9,798 bases of DNA from an uncultured Lachnospiraceae bacterium (GTDB taxonomy: Bacteria; Bacillota; Clostridia; Lachnospirales; Lachnospiraceae): NCBI GenBank assembly GCA_910586095.1, contig CAJUHQ010000133.1, forward strand, positions 1 to 9,798, written 5' to 3'. The stretch's first letter is position 1. Each line of letters begins with the position of its first letter. This document shows, piece after piece, positions 1 through 5,977 of this stretch. The notes under the pieces were generated by a model. The model had not been told where the DNA came from and ran no database searches. It was given only the letters and a program-made list of their open reading frames with translations. The position numbers and the translations under genes are program-made.

Positions 1-136
1 CAAAATGGTCGCTTTGAATAAGCTGGTACGCCTTTTTGCAATTATAGGCAGCAACTGTCAAATAATCATTACAATCCAGTTCAAAACATATCACTGTACT
101 CAAAGTTAAATCGTCCTCAACAACTAACAATTTCAT
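1..136 (-). CDS. Response regulator, N-terminal fragment (cut by window edge)
   Basis: Reading leftward from an ATG at 136, the 45 visible codons begin MKLLVVEDDLTLS and run to the edge. The hydrophobic strand followed by the acidic pair (E7, D8, D9) is the classic opening of a CheY-like receiver domain. The phosphoacceptor Asp and any output domain lie outside the window. By family habit it is probably an OmpR/PhoB-type DNA-binding regulator, but only the receiver is seen. An AAAGGA ribosome site sits five bases before the ATG. It follows the membrane protein at 188-787 by 51 bases on the same strand, so the two are likely co-transcribed. It differs from the complete regulator at 5978-6652 and is not a copy of it. 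Confidence 0.85.
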   Translation of the reverse strand, partial: MKLLVVEDDLTLSTVICFELDCNDYLTVAAYNCKKAYQLIQSDHF

Positions 137-187
137 TTATTATGTCCTTTCACTTTTTATACCCACTCTATTTTTTCAATATGAATC

Positions 188-787
188 TCATTCCTTGTAA
201 TTAGAAAAATGCAAAAAAGATAAAATGCTAATAGGACAAAAATATAAACACCAAAATTCTAATACTGCTATACCTATCCACGTTGGACTATCCGCTTTGA
301 ATATTCCAAGCATAGGAATATTCAAACAGGAGATAAAAAATACTCCATGTACCATAAGCAGATATTTTAGCCACTTATCTATTTTTGTCTGTGGTTTTAT
401 CGTCAATCCAGCAAAAAATGTAGCTAATGACATAACCCCATACCCCAATAAGTCATAGTTAAATAGCAGTCCACATTGCTGAAAATCAAGAAGAACGACA
501 GCTTGTTGTGTTAAATCACTTAATCGGACAGTTGTTAGTTGTGCAAAATAGACCAATAAAATAATAGTTGTATATATGGCAGAAAAGGCCACTGATACAT
601 AGCCTGCTAATTTTACTTCCTTCTTAGCAAAGTAAGCATATCCGCACATCATTAGCACAAAACTAAACGCAATGAACATAGAAGAATAGTAACTGACATA
701 ATTAAAATCAAACAACATAGACAAGGCAAAGCAGAATACCGCTACGAGATTAACAATAGCCCCATATACTCCTATTTTCTTATTCAT
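188..787 (-). CDS. Six-helix integral membrane protein, function unknown
   Basis: A 199-residue hydrophobic protein with about six predicted membrane helices (roughly residues 4-26, 32-50, 59-82, 111-129, 140-159 and 169-192). I do not recognise a named family and see no catalytic motif. The start is chosen at ATG 787, nine bases after a strong GGAGG; an in-frame TTG at 790 is also possible with a spacing of six. The ATG overlaps the stop of a 42-codon upstream ORF as TGATG, which suggests translational coupling. It lies just upstream of a response regulator on the same strand, so it may belong to the same signalling or transport locus. That link is inference from position only. Confidence 0.8.
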   Translation of the reverse strand: MNKKIGVYGAIVNLVAVFCFALSMLFDFNYVSYYSSMFIAFSFVLMMCGYAYFAKKEVKLAGYVSVAFSAIYTTIILLVYFAQLTTVRLSDLTQQAVVLLDFQQCGLLFNYDLLGYGVMSLATFFAGLTIKPQTKIDKWLKYLLMVHGVFFISCLNIPMLGIFKADSPTWIGIAVLEFWCLYFCPISILSFLHFSNYKE

Positions 788-979
788 CAATCTTCACCTC
801 CCTTCAAAAAGAATATGGGCCAGTTTTTGATATATGTGACTTTATCCTCGACTTTCGTAAAATCAGAACCAAGTAATGGTTTGACGATTTCACTTTCTAA
901 AAAGACTACCTGCATTATTGTCCATTGTAAGCTCTCCTTGAACATCGTTCAACAGCACTATAGTAAACAAAATTCGCAT
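788..979 (-). pseudogene. Possible degraded small gene (two short ORFs in different frames)
   Basis: This gap between the GHL10 gene and the membrane protein gene is not empty on the minus strand. A 29-codon ORF starts at ATG 979 and stops at 890. A second frame opens at ATG 915 (MQVVFLESEIVKPLLGSDF...), runs 42 codons and stops at 787-789, overlapping the start of the next gene. The second peptide has ordinary protein-like composition, and the two frames would join with one shift near 905-915. This could be the remnant of a larger gene, or a real small leader peptide coupled to the membrane protein. I cannot identify the parent family. A weak promoter-like pair on the minus strand (TTGAAC at 985-990, TACTAT at 960-965, spacing 19) lies just upstream. 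Confidence 0.3.
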
Positions 980-986
980 TAACTGT

Positions 987-2129
987 TCAATATCCTTTAA
1001 GATGATTCAATTCCACAACTGCAATCTCTTCCTCAAGCCATTGGTATCGAAACAATGCATATCCATCATAACCAAGCTGCTTTGCAGTCAGATATTGATA
1101 GGCAAGATTATGATCGCTAGATGCCCATCCTAAGTCACTTTTTGAGCTAGTCCCGACTCTATAAAGCCCCAACCCAACATAAATAGGAATATCTCTTTTA
1201 TTTAATTGTATCCATGCGTTCGCTCTATTTGTAAACATATGTTCTGCGCCATTTTTTGTTATATAGACATCTGACCAATAAATCTGTGGCAAGATATAGT
1301 CCACATATCCTGGCATAGAAAGCCATGTATCAATATCTGCGCCTTGGCTGCGTGCATTGTCAGGATTCCCTGCTGGGCTGATTCCAAATGTACATTCAGG
1401 TTTAATTGCCTTGATTGCCTGATATGTCTGTGTAACTAACAGATTGACATTTGCCTTCTTTGACGCGATGTCTAGATTATTTGCCATTCCAGGAACATAA
1501 AAATAATCATCAAAATGGATACCATCTACATCATATTTTTTAACAATTTCTTTGATACCATTTACAATGAGATCTCTTGCCTCTTGTTTTGCTGGATCAA
1601 GTGCTAAACAAATCTGGCCACTTGATGCTTTGTACTCAATTGAATAAGGGCGAACTATTTGATAATATGGTGTTGCCTTAAAACTAGTTGTCGTTTTATT
1701 ATCACACGAAAGACGATAGGGATTGATCCACGCCTCAAACTCTAGATTTTTCTTATGTGCAAGTTCAATCATAATCTGCATTGGATCATAACTAGGTGCA
1801 TTTCTATTGGTAGAAAGATACTCAGACCATGGATAGTAATCTGATGGATACATGGCGTCCCCCATTGCACGCACATGCATAATTACAGTATTCATACCAT
1901 ATTCAACTATCTTATCGTACATGTTAGATACTTGATCTCTAAAATCAGCCTCGTTTTTATCCTTTAAAAATCGCTCAATATCCATAAAAGAAATCCAACA
2001 GGCTTTTTTGTCTTGGTTTTGTGATGCTGCTTTGGAAGTAATTCCCAAAAACGGTGATGCTACCAACAAAAAAAGTAACATATTACTTGATAGTAAATAT
2101 AAAAGTGCCTTTTTATACATTTTTCTCAT
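987..2129 (-). CDS. Secreted GHL10-family (DUF187) glycosyl hydrolase-like protein
   Basis: A 380-residue exported protein. Residues 1-35 form a signal peptide: basic MRKMYKK, a long hydrophobic core, then TSKAAS near the cleavage site. The rest matches the GHL10 (PF02638, YngK-like) TIM-barrel: AWINPYR at 133-139, LDP at 177-179, VDGIHFDDYFY at 201-211 with the acidic pair D207/D208 that is the likely active-site region, FGISPAGN at 248-255, YVDYILPQIYW at 275-285 and GYDGYALFRY at 353-362. Known relatives act on carbohydrate; E. coli DigH cleaves peptidoglycan glycan strands, so a cell-wall role is plausible but inferred. Length fits a complete single-domain member. ATG 2129 is preceded by AAAGGA nine bases upstream. 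A good promoter at 2367-2395 would give a leader of about 230 bases containing palindromic repeats. Confidence 0.92.
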   Translation of the reverse strand: MRKMYKKALLYLLSSNMLLFLLVASPFLGITSKAASQNQDKKACWISFMDIERFLKDKNEADFRDQVSNMYDKIVEYGMNTVIMHVRAMGDAMYPSDYYPWSEYLSTNRNAPSYDPMQIMIELAHKKNLEFEAWINPYRLSCDNKTTTSFKATPYYQIVRPYSIEYKASSGQICLALDPAKQEARDLIVNGIKEIVKKYDVDGIHFDDYFYVPGMANNLDIASKKANVNLLVTQTYQAIKAIKPECTFGISPAGNPDNARSQGADIDTWLSMPGYVDYILPQIYWSDVYITKNGAEHMFTNRANAWIQLNKRDIPIYVGLGLYRVGTSSKSDLGWASSDHNLAYQYLTAKQLGYDGYALFRYQWLEEEIAVVELNHLKGY

Positions 2130-2180
2130 TGTATCATTTCCTTTCTTAAAATAAATTCAGCGAGTACTAGTATATATGTT

Positions 2181-2339
2181 ATCCCCCATGCCGCCTTTGG
2201 CGGCTCAAATAGAAATGAAAAACGCTGCCTTTTGCTGCCTTAGAACTATTAAGTTTCACACTAACTCCCATCTGCCTGCTTCAGCAGGCGTACAAATCAG
2301 GATGGTGAAATTTTATATTTCACACTATACTCCCACTAA
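2181..2339. repeat. Mosaic palindromic intergenic repeat, copy 1 (two units)
   Basis: Two head-to-tail units. Each starts with CCCCCAT or CTCCCAT, then a GC-rich hairpin (GCCGCC 2190-2195 with GGCGGC 2199-2204; GCCTGC 2274-2279 with GCAGGC 2284-2289), then a CAAAT(CAGG)ATG linker, then a second arm. In the first unit the second arm (AAAAACGCTGCC...) is a decayed form of the AAAAACGCC/GGCGTTTTT stem seen in the other copies. In the second unit it is GTGAAA 2305-2310 with TTTCAC 2318-2323. The unit ends with ACTATACTCCCAC. It lies in the predicted leader of the GHL10 mRNA. Confidence 0.75.
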
Positions 2340-2366
2340 TGTGCTATGATAACATTTTCCTTTATT

Positions 2367-2395
2367 AGTATAGCTTATAGTAACACAAATTTCAA
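2367..2395 (-). promoter_or_regulatory. Sigma-A type promoter for the GHL10 gene
   Basis: On the minus strand TTGAAA (2390-2395) and TATACT (2367-2372) are separated by exactly 17 bases, close to the vegetative consensus TTGACA-17-TATAAT. Transcription would start near 2360 and run leftward through repeat copy 1 to the ATG at 2129. Confidence 0.6.
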
Positions 2396-2646
2396 ACATG
2401 CCTGAAAATTTTTATACTCTCTTTTTAAATAGATTTTTATAGAATTGTAAAAAATTCTGTGATAAAATAATTTTATAATAAATTGGCATCATGCAATTCT
2501 TGCAATGTCTTATACCATTTCATGCTGTATGACCATCCATAACAATATACTTGCAAATTGGATGTGGCATAAAATAAAGCGCATACACAGACATGAAACT
2601 GATATAAATTTAACTTTAAAATACTATATAATTATGGAGAAAACAA

Positions 2647-3096
2647 ATGTTTAAAAAGTATAAATTTGCATTTAATCTATGGGCAATTATCCTTTTTCTT
2701 GCTATGATGTTGCCTTATGTGTATTGGTTTATAATTCCTGCCCCAAATGACATTCTCCGTACAAAATCCGTGACTCCTATACTAGACAATGTTGCATCAA
2801 TCTGCCAAACGATAACAATAGCCCTTTTATGTCTGATACAAAGAAATGACGTAGGGCGTTTGAGATGGTCCTCCACTGTGCTTTGTACAGTTATATGGTA
2901 TGTCACATATATCGTGACATGGTTTTTCTATTATCAAGGAAACACTCATTCTATTATCATTGTTCTGCTCTGCTTGATGCCTTGCCTTGCTCTGGGAAGC
3001 TACATGATGGACAGAAAAAATTATTTGGCAATACTACCACTTTTGCTATTTTCAATATGCCATCTGCTACACGGAATTCTAAACTTTATTGTATAA
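2647..3096 (+). CDS. Small integral membrane protein, function unknown
   Basis: A 149-residue protein with about four or five membrane helices (roughly 9-31, 46-65, 77-97, 102-121 and 126-147) joined by short loops. The only sizeable polar segments are near 33-45 and 66-75 (QRNDVGRLRW). I recognise no family and see no catalytic or binding motif; four/five-helix hypothetical proteins of this size are common in Clostridia. The start is ATG 2647 with GGAG eight bases upstream. The gene stands alone: divergent from the GHL10 gene and separated from the next plus-strand gene by repeat copy 2, whose AAAAACGCC/GGCGTTTTTT hairpin could terminate it. Being a real gene rests on length, the ribosome site and hydrophobic composition. 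Confidence 0.75.
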   Translation: MFKKYKFAFNLWAIILFLAMMLPYVYWFIIPAPNDILRTKSVTPILDNVASICQTITIALLCLIQRNDVGRLRWSSTVLCTVIWYVTYIVTWFFYYQGNTHSIIIVLLCLMPCLALGSYMMDRKNYLAILPLLLFSICHLLHGILNFIV

Positions 3097-3110
3097 TTTT
3101 TATATATCCT

Positions 3111-3318
3111 AGTTTCTCTGCGAAACAGCCTTTGCTGCAAGCGGTTAGAAGTACTTTTTACACTCTCCCATATCGCGGCTCTGCCGCGACTCAAATCATG
3201 ATGAAAAACGCCTACTTTTGGCGTTTTTTGGTGTGAAAAAGTCTGCTATGCAGACTTAGTACTTCTCCGTGAAGCAGCCTTTGCTGCAAGCGGTTAGAAG
3301 TACTTTTCACACTAATGA
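3111..3318. repeat. Mosaic palindromic intergenic repeat, copy 2
   Basis: The largest mosaic, filling most of the gap between two plus-strand genes. In order: a hairpin module (3111-3164), CTCCCAT (3165-3171), stem TCGCGGC 3173-3179 with GCCGCGA 3183-3189, the CTCAAATCATGATG linker, stem AAAAACGCC 3204-3212 with GGCGTTTTT 3220-3228, GTGTGAAA, stem AAGTCTGC 3239-3246 with GCAGACTT 3250-3257 (loop TAT), a second copy of the first hairpin module (3258-3304) and finally TTTTCACACTAA. The two modules share a perfect 33-base direct repeat (3126-3158 and 3275-3307). The second is itself palindromic: AGTACTTCT 3258-3266 pairs with AGAAGTACT 3296-3304, and GCAGC 3274-3278 pairs with GCTGC 3283-3287. 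Confidence 0.8.
3204..3229 (+). terminator. Intrinsic-terminator-shaped hairpin inside repeat copy 2
   Basis: AAAAACGCC (3204-3212) pairs with GGCGTTTTT (3220-3228) over nine base pairs around a seven-base loop, and the 3' arm ends in six Ts. It lies 108 bases after the stop of the 2647-3096 gene and could end its transcript. The A-run on the other side makes it potentially bidirectional. Only four base pairs are GC, so its strength is uncertain. Confidence 0.5.
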
Positions 3319-3395
3319 CAAACATAGCACGATATTTAAAAAAAGCTTTTCAACTATTTATTCATATATGCTAACACATATAGAGAGGTATTGAC

Positions 3396-3809
3396 ATGTG
3401 GTTACTCTTTGCTATTTTATCTTCCATATTTGCTGCTTTGACTTCTATACTCGCCAAAGTTGGAATTGACAAGGTACATTCTAATCTGGCAACAGCCATT
3501 CGGACAGCCGTCGTATTAGTTATGGCGTGGGGAATGGTTTTCTTGACAAATACGCAATCTGGTATAATGCAAATCAACAAAAAAAGCTGGTTGTTTCTCA
3601 TCTTATCAGGGATAGCAACAGGCGCTTCATGGTTATGTTATTACAAGGCATTACAAATAGGTGAAGTGTCTAAAGTAGTTCCGATCGACAAACTAAGTGT
3701 TGTGATTACTTTAATTCTAGCTTTTATATTTTTGCATGAAACATTCACAATAAAATCTATTATTGGATGTATTTTAATTGGTGCTGGAACCTTACTGATG
3801 GTTCTATAA
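3396..3809 (+). CDS. Half-size EamA-family transporter
   Basis: A 137-residue membrane protein corresponding to a single EamA (DMT superfamily) repeat with about five helices, where the standard family has two repeats and ten helices. The C-terminal half carries the recognisable pattern VVPIDKLSVVITLILAF then IFLHETFTIKSIIGCILIGAG, with the conserved Pro, the Lys-Leu-Ser turn and the Glu in the last loop. Single-domain members of about 135-145 residues are common in Firmicutes and are presumed to dimerise to make a metabolite exporter. The substrate cannot be read from the sequence. Start at ATG 3396 with GAGAGG seven bases upstream. It ends 14 bases from the convergent lipoprotein gene, with no clear terminator between them. 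Confidence 0.9.
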   Translation: MWLLFAILSSIFAALTSILAKVGIDKVHSNLATAIRTAVVLVMAWGMVFLTNTQSGIMQINKKSWLFLILSGIATGASWLCYYKALQIGEVSKVVPIDKLSVVITLILAFIFLHETFTIKSIIGCILIGAGTLLMVL

Positions 3810-3823
3810 ATAACTAAAAAGTT

Positions 3824-4561
3824 TTACGAGACATCAACCGAACCATACTCTACTAAAAAGTTTGTCCATTCCTCTGGCAACGCTATCCATTCATTACTAT
3901 CCTTTCGATAAAGTACTGCTGTATTTTTTTCCTGATGATAACGATATTCAATCTTATAATGAAGGAATGGATAATCCTTGTGATGTAGAATCAAAAAATT
4001 GCTAGACCACCCTTCTTTGATTGAAAAAGGACCTTCTATCTGCTTGTTAGCATTATTATAAGTGTCTAGCATTATAGCAATTATCTCTGGCTCTTCTACC
4101 TGAAACAAAACACTGTCATCCTCTGTAGAAACGATTGTAATATGAGAAATGATCTCTGTTATTGGTGGTTCTATAGACACGCCCTCTTTTTTCCAAAGAT
4201 GACCTTCTATCCCTCCAAAATAAAACGTAAGAGGCGTTGTATAAAGAAATGTATGATTCTCATCACCCACAATTTCATAGATCGCAAGTTTACCAGATTC
4301 TCCACAAATTCCAATTTGCTTCCCGATTCCTTGAGCGGGCGTCCACACATATTGATCGTTATCATGAAAATAATAAGCCTGCTCTTCCCAATGCCCACCC
4401 CGATCCCGCTCATATTGTATCTCATCTATAAACAAAAACTCCCACTCTTCTTGATTTTCCTCCATTTGATAGATAGGAAACTCTTCTTTTTTCTGACACC
4501 CTGCACTCAAAATAAATACCCAGACCATTGTCAACACACAAATTAACATTTTTCTTTTCAA
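3824..4561 (-). CDS. Putative lipoprotein, function unknown
   Basis: A 245-residue protein whose first 21 residues form a lipoprotein signal: MKRKM, a hydrophobic core, and the lipobox LSAGC, whose Cys would be lipidated on the outer face of the membrane. I chose TTG 4561 as start because GGAGG (4572-4576) sits ten bases upstream and this gives a textbook signal peptide; the longer frame from TTG 4600 lacks a ribosome site and prepends a non-signal tail. The mature part is acidic and rich in Trp, Tyr and Phe. It has no cysteine motif or enzyme signature that I can name. It is probably a small exported beta-rich domain, but that is a guess. It follows the C39-like gene by 176 bases on the same strand and converges on the EamA gene. 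Confidence 0.75.
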   Translation of the reverse strand: MKRKMLICVLTMVWVFILSAGCQKKEEFPIYQMEENQEEWEFLFIDEIQYERDRGGHWEEQAYYFHDNDQYVWTPAQGIGKQIGICGESGKLAIYEIVGDENHTFLYTTPLTFYFGGIEGHLWKKEGVSIEPPITEIISHITIVSTEDDSVLFQVEEPEIIAIMLDTYNNANKQIEGPFSIKEGWSSNFLILHHKDYPFLHYKIEYRYHQEKNTAVLYRKDSNEWIALPEEWTNFLVEYGSVDVS

Positions 4562-4737
4562 TTTACCTAATCCTCCGTTTTTGCAGTAACCTATCACCAA
4601 ACCATTAGAACCGATTGCTTTTCCATATGAACATACTTTAGAAAACTATCCCATTTTCCCAAAACAACACAGCACTTTCTAGATCAATTTTAGAAAATAC
4701 TTAAAGATTAATTGAATACTATCAGTTGAACGGCAAA

Positions 4738-5364
4738 TCACTTTTTAGATGCGACAATGTATATATTTCTATAAAGTGGCATTTTTAGCATGCTTGTATT
4801 CCATAACCTTTTAAACTCTTTGATGGGTATTTTTCTATTATAATATTGCTCTTTGCAATTAGCTAATTCTTTCAATGAATCTGCGATAAAAATATCGTGT
4901 TGATTATAGCCAACTACTGGAACAAAATGCAGATAATTCGCATCTTTGTATGTCCGTATCAATACAATCACAGGCGTTCCCTTACTGACTTCATTTTTAA
5001 GCGCATTTATAGTTCCTATACAATAGGTTGTATCAAAGCCATATTGTGAAAGTAATTTTACTATCCCCTTTGGATAGACACTCCCATCCATTCGTTTATT
5101 AGGCATTATTTTATATAAATCTTCTCCATGTTTTTCAATATTCCAATGTCTTAAAACATATGCTGCCGAAAAGGCTGAACATTCTTTTCCATTTTGAAAA
5201 TCTATTCTATTTAATTTTGTAATTAAAAAATCATACATTCTACATGTTCGTGAAAAGCGAAAATGGGGAACTCCCATTATAATACTATTTATAATCGTTG
5301 TACTAATTATATAATAGAACAATGTCAATACTAGATTAAGTAACACAGTTTTTATTACAAACAT
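4738..5364 (-). CDS. Membrane-anchored C39-like cysteine peptidase family protein
   Basis: A 208-residue protein. Residues 4-30 form one membrane segment (signal anchor); the rest is a papain-like domain resembling the C39-type peptidase group. The visible catalytic set is Q57 and C62 in DFQNGKECSAFSAAYVLRHW, H146 in NYLHFVPVVGY and D162 in FIADSL: the order Gln, Cys, His, Asp expected for the fold. Bacteriocin C39 peptidases are fused to ABC transporters; here no transporter or peptide precursor is seen nearby, so the substrate is unknown. The frame stays open to TTG 5400, but residues before M(5364) are encoded by a palindromic repeat and look non-native. ATG 5364 has GGGAG six bases upstream, itself part of the repeat. 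An alternative is a non-peptidase papain-like protein. Confidence 0.75.
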   Translation of the reverse strand: MFVIKTVLLNLVLTLFYYIISTTIINSIIMGVPHFRFSRTCRMYDFLITKLNRIDFQNGKECSAFSAAYVLRHWNIEKHGEDLYKIMPNKRMDGSVYPKGIVKLLSQYGFDTTYCIGTINALKNEVSKGTPVIVLIRTYKDANYLHFVPVVGYNQHDIFIADSLKELANCKEQYYNRKIPIKEFKRLWNTSMLKMPLYRNIYIVASKK

Positions 5365-5366
5365 AG

Positions 5367-5545
5367 CTAACTCCCATGTCGCAGTTTTGCTGCGACTCAA
5401 TTCCGAATGAAAAACGCCTGTCTTTGGCGTTTTTCGGCGTGAAAAAAATCTGCTATGCAGACTTTTTTCACGCTAACTCCCATCTGCCGCCTTTGCGGGC
5501 ACTCCAATCAGGATGCGTGAAATTTTTATATTTCACGCTAACTCC
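5367..5545. repeat. Mosaic palindromic intergenic repeat, copy 3 (two units)
   Basis: Unit one: TAACTCCCAT, stem GTCGCAG 5378-5384 with CTGCGAC 5390-5396, an ACTCAATTCCGAATG linker, stem AAAAACGCC 5410-5418 with GGCGTTTTT 5426-5434, then a long arm GCGTGAAAAAAATCTGC 5437-5453 pairing with GCAGACTTTTTTCACGC 5457-5473 at 16 of 17 positions around a TAT loop. Unit two: TAACTCCCAT, a partly decayed GCCGC/GCGGGC hairpin, CAATCAGGATG, then GCGTGAAA 5515-5522 with TTTCACGC 5531-5538, ending CTAACTCCTACTC. The second unit aligns base for base with the second unit of copy 1 over most of its length. Confidence 0.8.
5410..5434. terminator. Bidirectional terminator-like hairpin inside repeat copy 3
   Basis: AAAAACGCC (5410-5418) and GGCGTTTTT (5426-5434) form a nine-pair stem with a seven-base loop; either strand ends in five Ts. 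On the minus strand it lies 46 bases before the ATG of the C39-like gene, so it could act as a leader terminator or attenuator if the promoter lies further upstream. Strength is uncertain because only four pairs are GC. Confidence 0.4.
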
Positions 5546-5717
5546 TACTCTTATTTTTGTGCTAGTAACAATCTTTTATTTTTTAGGTAATTTAATCTAT
5601 TTTAGGCTTAACGCATTACAAAAAAGCCATTCACTTCTTTATGCTTTTTTCACATGCTATGTTCCTATAGGCAAAACTTTAAATTATAAAAAATGGACAA
5701 ATAAAACTACGTAATAC

Positions 5718-5748
5718 AGTATAACACAAACTCTATGGAAATTGTAAA
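5718..5748 (-). promoter_or_regulatory. Weak promoter candidate for the C39-like gene
   Basis: On the minus strand TTTACA (5743-5748) and TATACT (5718-5723) lie 19 bases apart; TTACAA (5742-5747) gives a spacing of 18. The spacing is long but the -10 is good, and the TTTGTGTT just before it is shared with the GHL10 promoter region. It would give a leader of about 350 bases through repeat copy 3. Confidence 0.35.
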
Positions 5749-5930
5749 TTGATTGAAATGCTTTGATAAAAAGCACAATATTTTGCCCTACAAATAAGTC
5801 CATTCTCTATTTCACATGAAAAATCTAATAATATGTTTTTATTTTTCTTATGCTACTCTAAGTTTAAGATGATATAATAAAATATATTTATGCTTTTTTC
5901 TTATAACAATGGGAAATCTTCATATTTATA

Positions 5931-5939
5931 TGGTATGAT
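5931..5939 (+). promoter_or_regulatory. Extended -10 promoter for the two-component genes
   Basis: TGGTATGAT is an exact TGn extended -10 followed by TATGAT (5934-5939). The -35 position (around 5910-5916, TGGGAAA) is poor, as is usual for extended -10 promoters. The transcript would start near 5946, giving a leader of about 32 bases before the ATG at 5978, with AAAGGAGG five bases ahead of that ATG. Confidence 0.5.
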
Positions 5940-5977
5940 TATCAAAATAAAACTGCATATTCTTAAAGGAGGACTCT

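Larger units (their letters stand above)
2130..2646. other. Intergenic region, 517 bases, between divergent genes
   Basis: Divergent gap between the GHL10 gene (minus) and a small membrane gene (plus). It holds a mosaic palindromic repeat at about 2181-2339 and a minus-strand promoter at 2367-2395. The remaining 2400-2646 stretch is very AT-rich; it presumably holds the plus-strand promoter, but I see no convincing -35/-10 pair. TATAAT at 2627 is too close to the ribosome site to be the main -10. No ORF with protein-like composition is present. Confidence 0.6.
5365..5977. other. Intergenic region, 613 bases, between divergent genes
   Basis: Divergent gap between the C39-like gene (minus) and the response regulator (plus). 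From left to right it holds repeat copy 3 (5367-5545), an AT-rich stem AAAAAAGC 5620-5627 with GCTTTTTT 5643-5650 (loop of 15), a weak minus-strand promoter candidate at 5718-5748 and an extended -10 for the response regulator at 5931-5939. The 112-codon frame running through 5376-5714 is built from repeat sequence and is not credible. I see no RNA gene. Confidence 0.6.

Noticed and set aside
2865..3236. 123-codon plus-strand ORF
   Set aside because: Its first half is an out-of-frame shadow of the 2647-3096 membrane protein and its second half reads through repeat copy 2.
2221..3310. TTCACA motifs inside the intergenic repeats as further response-regulator sites
   Set aside because: There they are arms of GTGTGAA/TTCACAC palindromes in the repeat units, not direct repeats in 11-bp phase.
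4142..4546. 134-codon plus-strand ORF opposite the lipoprotein gene
   Set aside because: Antisense shadow; its composition is unlike a protein, it has no ribosome site, and the minus frame has a clear lipoprotein signal.
3111..5545. CRISPR array suggested by repeated hairpin sequences
   Set aside because: The repeats are irregular in size and spacing, mosaic in content and lie in separate gaps; there are no uniform spacers and no cas genes.
5620..5650. AAAAAAGC/GCTTTTTT inverted repeat as an intrinsic terminator
   Set aside because: Only two of eight base pairs are GC and the loop is 15 bases, so the stem is too weak to call; noted only within the intergenic description.
5376..5714. 112-codon plus-strand ORF in the gap before the response regulator
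   Set aside because: It is made largely of palindromic repeat sequence, overlaps the 5' end of the C39-like gene, has no ribosome site and has non-protein-like composition.
5873..5878. TATAAT as the -10 of the response regulator gene
   Set aside because: No acceptable -35 lies 16-18 bases upstream; the extended -10 at 5931-5939 is better placed.
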